Assembly (NCBI RefSeq): GCF_051900535.1
Contig: NZ_JBHZGI010000007.1
Location: 124,001-188,000 of the forward strand
Length of the DNA: 64,000 bases
From: Frateuria_A sp051900535
GTDB taxonomy: Bacteria > Pseudomonadota > Gammaproteobacteria > Xanthomonadales > Rhodanobacteraceae
Direction: 5' to 3'
Shown here: piece by piece, positions 23,888-32,192 of the stretch
Layout: every line of letters starts with the position of its first letter
Numbering within the stretch: the stretch's first letter is position 1
Notes under the pieces: model-generated
What the model was told of the DNA's origin: nothing
The model's input: only the letters and a program-made list of their open reading frames with translations
Databases searched by the model: none
Made by a program: the position numbers and the translations under genes

Positions 23888-24193
23888 ATGAGCATCAACG
23901 TCCACCACGACAGCGACACCGACTGCCTGACCCTGCACCTGGGCGAGCACTTCGACTTCAGCATGCACCGCGACTTCCACGACGCCTGCCTGGGCTCGGG
24001 CCTCAAGGCGCGCAGCTACGTGATCGACCTGGGCGAAGTCACCCGCATGGACAGCTCCGCGCTGGGCATGCTGTTGTTGCTGCGCGAGCACGCCGGCGCC
24101 GACCGCGCCGAGATCCGCATCGTCAATGCCCGCGACGAACTGCGCGGCACGCTGCGCGTGGCCGGCTTCGACAAGCTGTTCGTGCTGCACTGA
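23888..24193 (+). CDS. STAS-domain protein (second copy)
   Basis: A 101-residue STAS domain with the canonical phosphorylatable site MDSSALGMLLLL. That makes it a classical anti-sigma-antagonist-like protein, unlike the Thr-bearing STAS at 14795. It is the last gene of the second chemotaxis operon, preceded by AAGGAACC. With no cognate anti-sigma kinase nearby, its partner is unknown. Similar STAS genes occur at the ends of chemotaxis clusters in related bacteria. Confidence 0.85.
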   Translation: MSINVHHDSDTDCLTLHLGEHFDFSMHRDFHDACLGSGLKARSYVIDLGEVTRMDSSALGMLLLLREHAGADRAEIRIVNARDELRGTLRVAGFDKLFVLH

Positions 24194-24202
24194 CGTATCT
24201 GG

Positions 24203-24249
24203 CTCCCTGCCCCCTGCGGAAAGAGGGTTGGGCGAGAGGGCGGGCTCGC
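24203..24249 (+). repeat. Intergenic repeat, CTCCCTCTCCCC family (divergent copy)
   Basis: This copy runs CTCCCTGCCCC, then AGAGGGTTGGGCGAGAGGG and GGGCTCGC. It shares order and words with the copies at 25874 and 28227, including the closing GGGCTCGC. It directly follows the last chemotaxis gene. Confidence 0.6.
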
Positions 24250-24306
24250 CGGAAACCCTCTTTAGCGGGTCGGGCTTCGGCCGGCCAGCGCAGAGACGTT
24301 CATAAG

Positions 24307-24332
24307 AAAAAGGGTGGGCAAAAGCCCACCCT
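24307..24332 (-). terminator. Rho-independent terminator of the small membrane protein gene
   Basis: AGGGTGGGC (24311-24319), loop AAAA, GCCCACCCT (24324-24332). Read leftward, the stem is followed by five T, as expected downstream of the minus-strand gene ending at 24407. Confidence 0.8.
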
Positions 24333-24354
24333 CTTGGCCCTGACAGGGCTCTCC

Positions 24355-24394
24355 GCGAGCCTCGGCCCCTTTCTTTCCCCGGAGGGAGAGGGAG
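24355..24394 (-). repeat. Intergenic repeat, CTCCCTCTCCC family, reversed copy
   Basis: Read on the minus strand it is CTCCCTCTCCCTCC, then GAAAGGGGCCGAGGCTCGC, similar to the plus-strand copies at 25874 and 28227. Confidence 0.5.
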
Positions 24395-24406
24395 CGGAGC
24401 AAGGGC

Positions 24407-24733
24407 TCAGGCCAGCTTCCGCGCGATCGCGTAGAACACCAGGTTGCCCAGCCCGGTCGCGCCGGCGAGCACGGCAACCATGCCGGGTGTCAGGTCCTGC
24501 CAGCCGAACGCCTGGATCAGGCCGAAGCCGATCGCCAGCGCCACCAGCACGATGCCCCAGTGCAGCGATGAATGGCGGCGACGCAATTCGTCGCCCTGCA
24601 ATACCGAGCGCACCAGCTCTTCCGAACCGCCCACGGTCACCATCTGCCGGCGTACCCGTGCGTCGACGATCACCTTGATCGCGTAGACGATGCAGATGAA
24701 GAGGGTGATGGGGATGAGAATCTCGAAGTTCAC
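24407..24733 (-). CDS. Small three-helix membrane protein, function unknown
   Basis: I do not recognise a family. The 108-residue product has membrane helices at ~4-22 (LIPITLFICIVYAIKVIV), ~57-75 (GIVLVALAIGFGLIQAF) and ~84-105. A charged cytoplasmic loop lies between helices 1 and 2 (DARVRRQM, DELRRRHSS). It starts at GTG 24733 with CAGGAG eight bases upstream; no ATG gives a sensible start. It is head-to-head with an ECF sigma gene (110-base gap) and may belong to that regulon (inference). Confidence 0.7.
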   Translation of the reverse strand: MNFEILIPITLFICIVYAIKVIVDARVRRQMVTVGGSEELVRSVLQGDELRRRHSSLHWGIVLVALAIGFGLIQAFGWQDLTPGMVAVLAGATGLGNLVFYAIARKLA

Positions 24734-24842
24734 GGCGTTGCTCCTGTGGTGAAGGGGTTCGGCACAAGAGAGACGACGACCGCCTCGACGGTTGCACTCC
24801 GGCACTTGCAACCGTTTGGCCCTCGCGCGTATCCCATGGGCG

Positions 24843-25427
24843 ATGGACGAACGCTCTGCAACCAACCCGGACCGCGAACTGGTCGATGCCGTGCTGCGCG
24901 GCGCGCCCGGCGCGTTCGAGCGTCTCGTGCGCGCCTACCAGGGCCTGTGCTGGCACATCATCTACCGCATGGTCCGCCACCCGGAAGACGCGCGTGAGCT
25001 GTGCCAGGAGACCTTCCTTCGCGTGCACCAGTGCCTGCACCAGTACCGCTACGAGAGCGCGCTGAAATCCTGGATCGGGCAGGTCGCCTACTCGATCGCG
25101 CTGCGCCACCTGCAGCGCAAGCGCATCCCGTTGTTCGAGCCGGTCGCGGACGAAGAGGCCACCTCGCCGCTGGAAAACCTGGGCGGGGATTTCGACCTGG
25201 AGCAGGCCTTCGGCGACGCGCAGGTCGCGCGTCGCCTGCACGCCGCCATCGACGCGCTGCCGCCGGTGCAGCGCACGGTGCTCACGCTCTACCATCTGGA
25301 GGAGGCCAGCATCCCGGAGATCGGGACGATCACCGGCCTGGCCTCCGGCACCATCAAGAGTCACCTGTTCCGCGCGCGCCTGCGCCTTCGTGGCGTACTG
25401 GAAGGCCCGCTGGGAGTCGCCGTATGA
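24843..25427 (+). CDS. ECF (RpoE-type) RNA polymerase sigma factor
   Basis: A 194-residue extracytoplasmic-function sigma factor. Region 2 contains RAYQGLCWHIIYRMVRHPEDARELCQETFLRV (in parts, ~25-56), region 2.4 LKSWIGQVAYSIALRHLQRK, and region 4 the turn IPEIGTITGLASGTIKSHLFRARLRL. The ATG at 24843 follows the weak site GGGCG. The next gene overlaps by ATGA and has one membrane helix pair, as expected for its anti-sigma factor. The stress sensed is unknown. Confidence 0.9.
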   Translation: MDERSATNPDRELVDAVLRGAPGAFERLVRAYQGLCWHIIYRMVRHPEDARELCQETFLRVHQCLHQYRYESALKSWIGQVAYSIALRHLQRKRIPLFEPVADEEATSPLENLGGDFDLEQAFGDAQVARRLHAAIDALPPVQRTVLTLYHLEEASIPEIGTITGLASGTIKSHLFRARLRLRGVLEGPLGVAV

Positions 25428-25864
25428 ACCACGATCCGCGTTTGTCCCCCTCGGAAGAGTACGAATGGTCCTTGCAGGAACGGGCGCTGGCCGACCAACG
25501 CGCCGGCCTCGATCCCACGGGGGGCGATGCGTCCCTGGGCACCTACCGCCTGATGGCACAGCTGCTTGCGCAGCCACCGGAGGACCAGTTGCCCGCCGAT
25601 TTCGCCCGGCGCGTGGCGCGGCAGGTGCAGCCGGGCGCGCGCCTGGACACCCGCCTGGAGCGCGGCCTGCTCGGGCTGCTCGTCGTGACGATGGCCGTGG
25701 CAGGATTCGCCGTGGTTGTCATCTACGGCGGCGCGTGGCTGCCCGCGCTCGACCAGGGCATGCTCGGTGCATGGCTGGCCAAGCCCTGGGCCTGGGTCCT
25801 CGTGGCCTGCCTGGGCCTCTCCCGCATGTCCCGGCACTGGCTGCACCACGACCAGCCCGCTTGA
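25424..25864 (+). CDS. Probable membrane anti-sigma factor
   Basis: A 146-residue protein with a soluble, acidic N-terminal ~85 residues and two hydrophobic segments (~86-108, VVTMAVAGFAVVVIYGG; ~118-135, PWAWVLVACLGLS). It ends in a His-rich tail. No zinc-binding anti-sigma motif (HxxxCxxC) is visible, so the assignment rests on its translational coupling (ATGA) to the ECF sigma gene and its topology. The next gene, 259 bases on, has its own leader. Confidence 0.6.
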   Translation: MNHDPRLSPSEEYEWSLQERALADQRAGLDPTGGDASLGTYRLMAQLLAQPPEDQLPADFARRVARQVQPGARLDTRLERGLLGLLVVTMAVAGFAVVVIYGGAWLPALDQGMLGAWLAKPWAWVLVACLGLSRMSRHWLHHDQPA

Positions 25865-25873
25865 CCATGCCCA

Positions 25874-25920
25874 CTCCCTCTCCCCTCCGGAGAGGGGCCG
25901 GGATGAGGGGCGGGGCTCGC
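25874..25920 (+). repeat. Intergenic repeat, CTCCCTCTCCCC family
   Basis: CTCCCTCTCCCC, a short palindrome TCCGGA, GAGAGGGGCCGGGATGAGGG, then GGGGCTCGC. Same layout as the copy at 28227. It lies between the anti-sigma gene and the M13 peptidase. Confidence 0.65.
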
Positions 25921-26123
25921 GTAAAAGCCACCCGGGCCCTTGCCGTAGTCCGTTCGTGGGCCATGGCTTTCCGCGACCGTCGACGCACGGGTCGCCCCGC
26001 ACGCAGGCCTCCTGCGGACGCTCGCCTGACCCCGGGACCAGCTTGACTAGCCCAGAGGTCATGCACGCCCCTTTGCCGGTTCGCGGCTATCGTGGGCGCC
26101 TGTTTCGGCGTGGAGCGAAGGCT

Positions 26124-28217
26124 ATGCAAGCGATGCGATGGATGGTGGCGACCGCACTGCTGTGCGGTTCGGCGGTGAGCGCGGGGGCGTTCGCGGCGGC
26201 GGCCCAGCAGGGCAAGGCGCCGGCGGGCATTCCGGCCGGTGGCGCGATGGGCGTGGACCTGGCCGGCATGGACCACTCGGTCAAGCCGGGCGACGATTTC
26301 GACAACTTCGCCAACGGCACCTGGCGCAAGACCGCGGTGATCCCGGCCGACCGCGCGAGCACCGGCATTTTCCTGCAGGTGTTCCAGAAGGCCGAGAAGC
26401 GCAACGCGCAGATCATCCGCGAGGCCGGCGCCGGTCATCCGGCCGCAGGCAGCGACCAGCGCAGGATCGCCGACTACTACGCCGCTTTCATGAACGAGGC
26501 GGCGATCGAAAAGGCGGGCCTGGCGCCGCTCAAACCGGAACTGGACAGGATCGCCGCGATCCGCGACCGCACCGATCTTTCGCGCGTGCTCGGCGGCCAG
26601 TTGCGTGCCGACGTCGACCCGATCAATGCGACGAACTGGGAGACCGAGCATCTGTTCGGCCTGTTCGTCACGCAGGGCCTGGAAGATCCCTCGCACAACA
26701 TCGCCTACCTGCTGCAGGGCGGCCTGGGCATGCCCAACCGCGACTACTACCTCAGCGACGACAAGGAGATGGCCGGCTTCCGGGACAAGTACAAGGCCTA
26801 CATGGCCGCCACGCTGCAGCGCGCGGGCGTGGCCGACGCGCAGGCCAAGGCCGACGCCATCTTCGGGTTGGAGATGAAGATCGCCAAGGCGCAGTCGAGC
26901 CTCGTCGAGAGCGAGGACGTGCACAAGGCGAACAACCCCTGGCCGGCCAGCAGCTACGCGCAGAAGGCGCCGGGCATGGACTGGAACGCCTACTTCGAGG
27001 CCGCCGGCCTCACCGGCCAGCCAGTGGTCGACGCGTGGCAGCCGGAGGCGATCAAGGGCCTCTCGGCGCTGGTCGCCAGCGAGCCGCTGGAGACCTGGAA
27101 GGACTACCTCACTTTCCACACCATCAACGAGAGCGCCGGCCTGCTGCCCAAGGCCTACGCCAACGCCAGCTTCGAGTTCTACGGCCACACGCTGACCGGC
27201 ACGCCCAAGCAGCGCGACCGCTGGAAGCGCGCGATCGGCGCGGTCAACAACGACCTGGGCGACGCGGTCGGCCAGATCTACGTCAAGAAATACTTCCCGG
27301 CCTCGTCCAAGGCCGAAGTGCAGGACATGGTCAAGAACATCCTGGCCGCGTTCGACGAGCGCGTGGACCAGCTGGACTGGATGACCGACGCCACCAAGCA
27401 GAAGGCCAAGGCCAAGATCGAATCGCTGAAGGTCGGCGTGGGCTACCCGGAAACCTGGCGCGACTACAGCGCGCTGGTGATCAAGCCGGACGACGCGCTG
27501 GGCAACCACCTGCGCGCGGTCGAGCAGGAGTTCCGCCACCAAAAGGCCAAGCTCGGCCAGAGCGTGGACCGTGGCGAGTGGTGGATGACGCCGCAGACCG
27601 TCAACGCGGTGAACCTGCCCTTGCAGAACGCGCTCAACTTCCCGGCGGCGATCCTGGAAGCGCCGTTCTTCGATCCGAAGGCGGACGCGGCGGCCAACTA
27701 CGGTTCCATCGGCGCGGTGATCGGCCACGAGATCAGCCACAGCTTCGACAACACCGGCGCCGAGTTCGATGCCCAGGGCCGCCTGGCCAACTGGTGGACG
27801 CCCGAAGACCTGGCCCACTTCAAGGCTGCCGGCCAGAAGCTGGTCGAACAGTACAACGCCTACGAGCCGTTGCCCGGGCTGCACATCAATGGCCAGCAGA
27901 CCCTCGGCGAGAACATCGCCGATGTCTCGGGCCTGACCGCTGCCTGGATCGCCTACCAGAAATCGCTGGGCGGCAAGCCGGCGCCGGAGATGCACGGGCT
28001 GAGCGGCGCGCAGCGCTTCTTCCTGGCCTTCGCGCAGTCCTGGCGCAGCAAGACCCGCGACGCGGCGCTGCGCCAGCAGGTCATCACCGACGGCCACGCG
28101 CCGGGTCGCTTCCGCGCACAGACCGTGCGCAACATCGACGCGTGGTACCAGGCGTTCGATCCCAAGCCGGGGCAGAAGCTCTACCTCGACCCGAAGCAGC
28201 GCGTGCACATCTGGTAG
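26124..28217 (+). CDS. Secreted M13-family zinc metallopeptidase (neprilysin type)
   Basis: M13 peptidases (PepO/neprilysin) cleave small peptides. The 697-residue protein has a signal peptide (MRWMVATALLCGSAVSAGAFA), M13 N-terminal domain motifs (FDNFANGTWRK, LGMPNRDYYL) and the catalytic domain. Zinc ligands are H535 and H539 in GHEISH, with E596 in ENIADVSG. Substrate-binding and family signatures are SFDNTGAEFDAQG and the closing APGRFRAQTVRN. I chose ATG 26124 because it gives the signal peptide. It probably acts in the periplasm. The length is normal for the family. Confidence 0.94.
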   Translation: MQAMRWMVATALLCGSAVSAGAFAAAAQQGKAPAGIPAGGAMGVDLAGMDHSVKPGDDFDNFANGTWRKTAVIPADRASTGIFLQVFQKAEKRNAQIIREAGAGHPAAGSDQRRIADYYAAFMNEAAIEKAGLAPLKPELDRIAAIRDRTDLSRVLGGQLRADVDPINATNWETEHLFGLFVTQGLEDPSHNIAYLLQGGLGMPNRDYYLSDDKEMAGFRDKYKAYMAATLQRAGVADAQAKADAIFGLEMKIAKAQSSLVESEDVHKANNPWPASSYAQKAPGMDWNAYFEAAGLTGQPVVDAWQPEAIKGLSALVASEPLETWKDYLTFHTINESAGLLPKAYANASFEFYGHTLTGTPKQRDRWKRAIGAVNNDLGDAVGQIYVKKYFPASSKAEVQDMVKNILAAFDERVDQLDWMTDATKQKAKAKIESLKVGVGYPETWRDYSALVIKPDDALGNHLRAVEQEFRHQKAKLGQSVDRGEWWMTPQTVNAVNLPLQNALNFPAAILEAPFFDPKADAAANYGSIGAVIGHEISHSFDNTGAEFDAQGRLANWWTPEDLAHFKAAGQKLVEQYNAYEPLPGLHINGQQTLGENIADVSGLTAAWIAYQKSLGGKPAPEMHGLSGAQRFFLAFAQSWRSKTRDAALRQQVITDGHAPGRFRAQTVRNIDAWYQAFDPKPGQKLYLDPKQRVHIW

Positions 28218-28226
28218 CGGACCAAG

Positions 28227-28290
28227 CTCCCTCTCCCCTGGCTCTGATCAAAGATGGGGGAGAGGGTTGGGGTGAGGGGCCGGGGCTCGC
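28227..28290 (+). repeat. Intergenic repeat, CTCCCTCTCCCC family (long copy)
   Basis: CTCCCTCTCCCC, an 18-base centre, then GGGGGAGAGGGTTGGGGTGA, GGGGCCGGGGCTCGC. The arms pair and could form a hairpin in the M13 peptidase transcript. Related copies are at 24203, 24355 (reversed) and 25874. Confidence 0.65.
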
Positions 28291-28344
28291 CAGAATGCCC
28301 GGGTGCCGAACGACGATTCGAAGAAATCCTGGATCGCAGGCAAC

Positions 28345-28370
28345 AAAAAGGCCCCAATCGGGGCCTTTTT
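28345..28370. terminator. Bidirectional rho-independent terminator
   Basis: AAAAAGGCCCC, loop AATC, GGGGCCTTTTT. With T-runs on both strands it can end the M13 peptidase transcript and the converging small secreted protein gene. Confidence 0.93.
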
Positions 28371-28392
28371 GCTGGTGCATCCAGTCCGATGC

Positions 28393-28743
28393 TTACCAGG
28401 TACGCACGTTCGCCACGCCGGCGGTAAAGCTCTGCATGTCCGACTGGTAGCGGAACAGGCGGCCCAGGTCGAAGTCGACCGACTGACCCGGGGCGATATT
28501 GGCGGTACCGGCCGGCCAGCCCTTCTTGCTCGCCAGCACCTTGCCGCTGGAATCCTTGGCGTCGATGGAAATCTGGGCGGCCGCGGGCTCGGCGCAATGG
28601 TTGACCAACTGGCCCTTCAGGCTCAGGCGGCCGCCGCTGGCGGCGATCTTGAAATCCTGCACGGCGAAGTCGGTCGGCGAGCAGGCGGCATGCGCGGCCA
28701 TCGGCGCGAGCAGGAACAGGGCGGAGGCGAACAGGATTTTCAT
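28393..28743 (-). CDS. Small secreted protein, FxLYD-like
   Basis: A 116-residue product with a clear signal peptide (MKILFASALFLLAPMAAHA) and a ~95-residue domain. The strand pattern FKIAASGGRLSLKGQLVNHC, IDAKDSSGKVL and NIAPGQSVDFDLG resembles FxLYD-type beta-sandwiches. Two cysteines (positions ~21 and ~50) could pair in the periplasm. The ATG at 28743 is used because it begins the signal peptide; an earlier ATG at 28785 would add 14 hydrophilic residues. Function unknown. Confidence 0.75.
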   Translation of the reverse strand: MKILFASALFLLAPMAAHAACSPTDFAVQDFKIAASGGRLSLKGQLVNHCAEPAAAQISIDAKDSSGKVLASKKGWPAGTANIAPGQSVDFDLGRLFRYQSDMQSFTAGVANVRTW

Positions 28744-28815
28744 GGCGGATTCCGTGGCATTAGGGATGTCGATAGGAGGCGACACCCTCGGGAATCGGCC
28801 GCTGCCGCGAAATCT

Positions 28816-29400
28816 TTAGCCCGTATGCCCCGTCCGGGACCCGGCCTGGGCTGCGTGTTCCAGGAACCACAGGCCGGCAAATAGCTTCGGGTCGATCGAA
28901 TACCCTTCCGCCGCCCGGGCGAACAGCCAGGCGCCAGCCTCCTGGCGTGGCACTTCATGGACCACGATGTTCTCGCTCTCGTCCCCGCCGCCGGCGCCTA
29001 CCCGGACCAGGTCGTGGGCGCGCACGAAGGCGATCATCTCGGTGCTCATGCCCGAGGAAGAAGGGCCCTCGTGGATGAACTCCACCTGCCCGCAACGGTA
29101 GCCGGTCTCTTCCTCCAGCTCGCGCGCGGCCGCCAGCAGCGCACTTTCGTCCGACTGGTGGGCCAAATCGCCCACCAGGCCAGCCGGCATTTCGATGGTG
29201 TGCTTTAGGATCGACACGCGGTACTGCTCGACGAACAGCACGCAATCGTCCGGCGTCAACGCCACGATGATCACCGCCCCGCCGGGGTTGTTGCGCTCGG
29301 CGTACTCCCAGCGCCCGCGCTTGCGCAGGCTCAGCCAGCGGCCTTCGCAAAGGGTTTCGACGGGGGCGCGGGCGTCGTCGGGAATGCGGTTGTCGTTCAT
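28816..29400 (-). CDS. Nudix hydrolase, ADP-ribose pyrophosphatase type
   Basis: A 194-residue Nudix protein of the ADP-ribose/NDP-sugar pyrophosphatase group. The second half of the Nudix box is intact (ESALLAAARELEEETGY), while the spacing from the leading glycine (MPAGLVGDLAHQSDE) is two residues longer than the standard GX5E. LFVEQYRVSILKHTIEMPAGL is typical of the ADPRase subfamily. The ATG at 29400 gives MNDNRIPDDA; no other start is better. The gene is alone on its strand between the small secreted protein and the YciI-like gene. Confidence 0.88.
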   Translation of the reverse strand: MNDNRIPDDARAPVETLCEGRWLSLRKRGRWEYAERNNPGGAVIIVALTPDDCVLFVEQYRVSILKHTIEMPAGLVGDLAHQSDESALLAAARELEEETGYRCGQVEFIHEGPSSSGMSTEMIAFVRAHDLVRVGAGGGDESENIVVHEVPRQEAGAWLFARAAEGYSIDPKLFAGLWFLEHAAQAGSRTGHTG

Positions 29401-29519
29401 GGGGCTATCGGCGCAAGAAGTACGGCATGGTGCCGCGCTTGGCTTGACCGGGCAATCGCCTCCGCTTTCGGCCGCGAGCAGGACACGGACGCACGCCCAA
29501 TCAACTGCCTTAATACCCT

Positions 29520-29891
29520 TCATCGAGCCATGTAGAAATCCAGGGGGATCAGCTCAACGGCCCATCCGCCTTCTTCGCCCACCGTGGCGGCCGGATGCAT
29601 GGATGCGATGCCCAGGGCCTCGTCGAGGCTGTCCGCCTCGATGATGAAGAGGCCGCCCACCACTTCCTTCGACTCGGTGTAAGGCCCGTCGCTGATCTGC
29701 GTCTTGCCGCTGCGCGGGCGAAGTGACCTCCAGCCGTCCAGATCGCCGAGCGACGCGGAAACCAGGACCTTGCCGGTAGCGTGCATCTTCTCGTCCAGTG
29801 CCGGGCATTGGCTGACCAATGCCTTGACATCGTCCGGCGCCAGTTCGGCGAATTTTTCGGGGGTGAAGTAGGCCAGGCCGAGGTATTTCAT
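29520..29891 (-). CDS. YciI-like (DGPF) family protein
   Basis: A 123-residue protein with the pattern MKYLGLAYFTPEKF, ISDGPYTESKEVVGGLFIIEADSLDEALGIA and AVELIPLDFY. This is the YCII-related/DGPF family, whose general function is poorly known and which often sits near ECF sigma factors. The ATG follows AAAGGAG with six bases spacing. No sigma gene adjoins it here. Confidence 0.85.
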   Translation of the reverse strand: MKYLGLAYFTPEKFAELAPDDVKALVSQCPALDEKMHATGKVLVSASLGDLDGWRSLRPRSGKTQISDGPYTESKEVVGGLFIIEADSLDEALGIASMHPAATVGEEGGWAVELIPLDFYMAR

Positions 29892-30027
29892 GGGAACTCC
29901 TTTGTCTGTGATGCATTGACGACGAAGAGGTTGCCCCGAAATCGACAATGCCCGGGAAGGGTTGGTACCTGGCGGCCAGCGTTGCGGATCGATAACGGAC
30001 ATCGCCCCGCCATCGCGTGGGGGGAAT

Positions 30028-30933
30028 TCAATCCGTGCCGAGGCCCGCCAACGCTCGCAACCGCGAGCGGGTCAGCGGCCCGAGGCGCAGCTGATCGCAC
30101 ACCGCCTCCAGCTGTCCGTTGCCCGCCCGTCGGCGCAGTGCATCGGCGGTCGGCGCGACGGGTGCATCCAGCGCGATACGGGTGAGGCGACGGCACAACA
30201 AGGCCAGCTCCGCATGCTCGCGCAGCCGTGCGGCGCAGGCGGCGGCGCCGCGGATGCGCAGGAAGGCGACCTCGTCGACGCGTTCCAGCAGCACGTCCAG
30301 GCTGCCGAAGTGGGCCAGCAGGGCGGCCGCGGTCTTTGCGCCGATGCCGGGCACGCCAGGAATGTTGTCCACCGCGTCACCGCACAGTGCCAGGTAGTCG
30401 GCGACCTGGTGCGGGTGCACACCGAGCTTCTCGTGCACGCCGGCCGGGCCCCAGCGCATGTTGCGGGCGAAGTCCCATTGTTCGTCGCGTTCGCCCAGCA
30501 ACTGCCCGAAGTCCTTGTCGGCCGAGACGATCACGCTGTCCAGGCCGTGGCCACGCAGGCTCCACAGCGCGCTGCCGATCAGGTCGTCGGCTTCGTAGCT
30601 GTGGTCGATCAGCACGGTGATGCCGAGCGCCTCGGTGATCGCGCGGCAGAGCACGAACTGGCGCTCCAGGTCCGGCGGCGGCAGTTCGCGGTTGGCCTTG
30701 TACGCCGGGTAGATGGCGTTGCGGAAGGAACTGGTCAGCGAGGCGTCGAAGGCCACCGCGACGTGTTCGGCGCGGCTCTTTTCCAGCAGCTCGCAGAGGA
30801 AACGGGTAAAGCCGTGCACGGCATTGACCGGATGGCCGTCGGCATCGTGGAACTGGTCGGGCATCGAGTGCCAGGCGCGGAACACATACAGGCTGCCGTC
30901 GACCAGATGGACAGCGGGCGTCGCGGAGGTCAT
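30028..30933 (-). CDS. 5'-3' exonuclease (PolA N-domain/Xni family)
   Basis: A 301-residue stand-alone flap-type nuclease. Metal-binding acidic residues lie in VDGSLYVFRAWH, AFDASLTSSFRN, YEADDLIG and VSADKDFGQLL. A helix-hairpin-helix segment VPGIGAKTAAALL follows. It is longer than E. coli Xni (~250), similar to other free-standing family members. The ATG overlaps the nitroreductase stop (ATGA), so the two are translated together. A role in DNA repair or Okazaki processing is inferred from the family. Confidence 0.9.
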   Translation of the reverse strand: MTSATPAVHLVDGSLYVFRAWHSMPDQFHDADGHPVNAVHGFTRFLCELLEKSRAEHVAVAFDASLTSSFRNAIYPAYKANRELPPPDLERQFVLCRAITEALGITVLIDHSYEADDLIGSALWSLRGHGLDSVIVSADKDFGQLLGERDEQWDFARNMRWGPAGVHEKLGVHPHQVADYLALCGDAVDNIPGVPGIGAKTAAALLAHFGSLDVLLERVDEVAFLRIRGAAACAARLREHAELALLCRRLTRIALDAPVAPTADALRRRAGNGQLEAVCDQLRLGPLTRSRLRALAGLGTD

Positions 30934-31496
30934 GGCGTCCACGTCGACAGCACCTGGGCGACCGTCGGCCGTTCGCGATCGGGCACCTCGATCTGCGGCG
31001 TGCCGATGTGCACGAAGCCGATCACCCGTTCGTTGCCAGCAAGCCGCAGGATCGCGGCGACGGCCTCGTCGTACGCCGCCCAGCCGGTCAGCCATTGCGC
31101 GCCGTAGCCCAGCGCATGCGCGCCCAGCAGCAGGTTGTAGGCCACGCAGCCGGCGGCGATCTCCTGCTCGATCGGCGGCACCTTGCTGCCCGCGGTGACC
31201 CGCGCGACCACGACCAGCACCAAGGGGGCGAAGGCGTAGCGGGTGCGCTCTTTCTCGCGCTTGGACTCGGACAACGCCGGGTTGCGCGCGGCGATCGCGG
31301 CCAGCTGGTCGCCGAACGCCTGCTTGGCCTCGCCGCGCAGTTCGATCAACCGGAACGGCACCAGCTTGCCGTGATCCGGAACGCGCACGGCGGCTTCCAG
31401 CAGTGCGTGCAGTTCGGCACCCTGCGGCGCCGGCTCGCCGAGCTGGCGCGAAGGGACGGAGTGGCGCTGCATCAGCAGCTCGAGCGCAGGGGGCAT
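30930..31496 (-). CDS. Nitroreductase family protein (YdjA-like)
   Basis: A 188-residue FMN-dependent oxidoreductase-like protein. LLMQRHSVPSRQLGEPAP carries the N-terminal FMN-phosphate Arg/Ser residues, VRVPDHGKLVPFR is characteristic of the small YdjA group, and GWAAYDEAVAAILRLAGNERVIGFVHIGTP ends the fold. I chose ATG 31496; ATG 31526 has no ribosome site. It overlaps the exonuclease gene. Substrate unknown. Confidence 0.87.
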   Translation of the reverse strand: MPPALELLMQRHSVPSRQLGEPAPQGAELHALLEAAVRVPDHGKLVPFRLIELRGEAKQAFGDQLAAIAARNPALSESKREKERTRYAFAPLVLVVVARVTAGSKVPPIEQEIAAGCVAYNLLLGAHALGYGAQWLTGWAAYDEAVAAILRLAGNERVIGFVHIGTPQIEVPDRERPTVAQVLSTWTP

Positions 31497-31627
31497 GGCG
31501 GGCTCGGAAAAGGGCGGGTCGCCCATGATAGCCGCCACGGCCGGGTGAGGTCCGTGTGCGCAGGGTCGGCATCTGCCCCGCGCTCGCGCGGGCGGTGGAA
31601 GCGAAGCCCATCCCGCGCTGCGCAATA

Positions 31628-32041
31628 TCAGGGAAGGCGGAACGAGCCGGGCAGCAGCTGACCGACGGTGGTCTCCTCCAGCGCATCGGCGAGGTTGCCC
31701 ATCAGCACCGGCATGGTCTCGTCACAGAGTTCGGCCATCACCTGCCGGCAGGCGCCGCAGGGGCTCACCGGCCCGGGCGTGTCGGCGATCACCGCCAGTT
31801 GCACGAAATCGCCAGGCCGGCAGCCGGCCGCGACGGCGCTGAACAGCGCGGTGCGCTCGGCGCAGTTGCACAGGCCGTAGGAGGCGTTTTCCACGTTGCA
31901 GCCGGTGAAGATGCGGCCATCGCGGGTGGTGACGGCGGCGCCGACGCGAAAGTTCGAATAGGGCGCATACGCCAGCTTGCGCGCCTCGCGGGCGGCGAGC
32001 ATCAGCGGATCGACGACGGGAACGGGCATCGGAGTAACCAT
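31628..32041 (-). CDS. cdd: Cytidine deaminase
   Basis: Cdd deaminates cytidine and deoxycytidine to uridine forms for pyrimidine salvage. At 137 residues it is the short homotetrameric type. Zinc ligands are C60, C95 and C98 (NCAERTAL and PCGACRQV), the catalytic glutamate is E62, and the nucleoside site is GCNVENASYGL. The ATG follows GGGAGATCCC. The C-terminal ~25 residues (ALEETTVGQLLPGSF) are normal for the family. Confidence 0.95.
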   Translation of the reverse strand: MVTPMPVPVVDPLMLAAREARKLAYAPYSNFRVGAAVTTRDGRIFTGCNVENASYGLCNCAERTALFSAVAAGCRPGDFVQLAVIADTPGPVSPCGACRQVMAELCDETMPVLMGNLADALEETTVGQLLPGSFRLP

Positions 32042-32192
32042 GGGATCTCCCTTGCAAAGACCCCGTGTGCGCCAGCCGTGGCACTGCCGGTGGGCCAGTC
32101 TACTGCGCCTGGCTCGGCGCCGGTCAAGCGGGCCAGTGCTTGCGGCCCTGGCCGTTGGGCTAGGATGAGCCGTCAGTTCCCGGGGGGACCGT

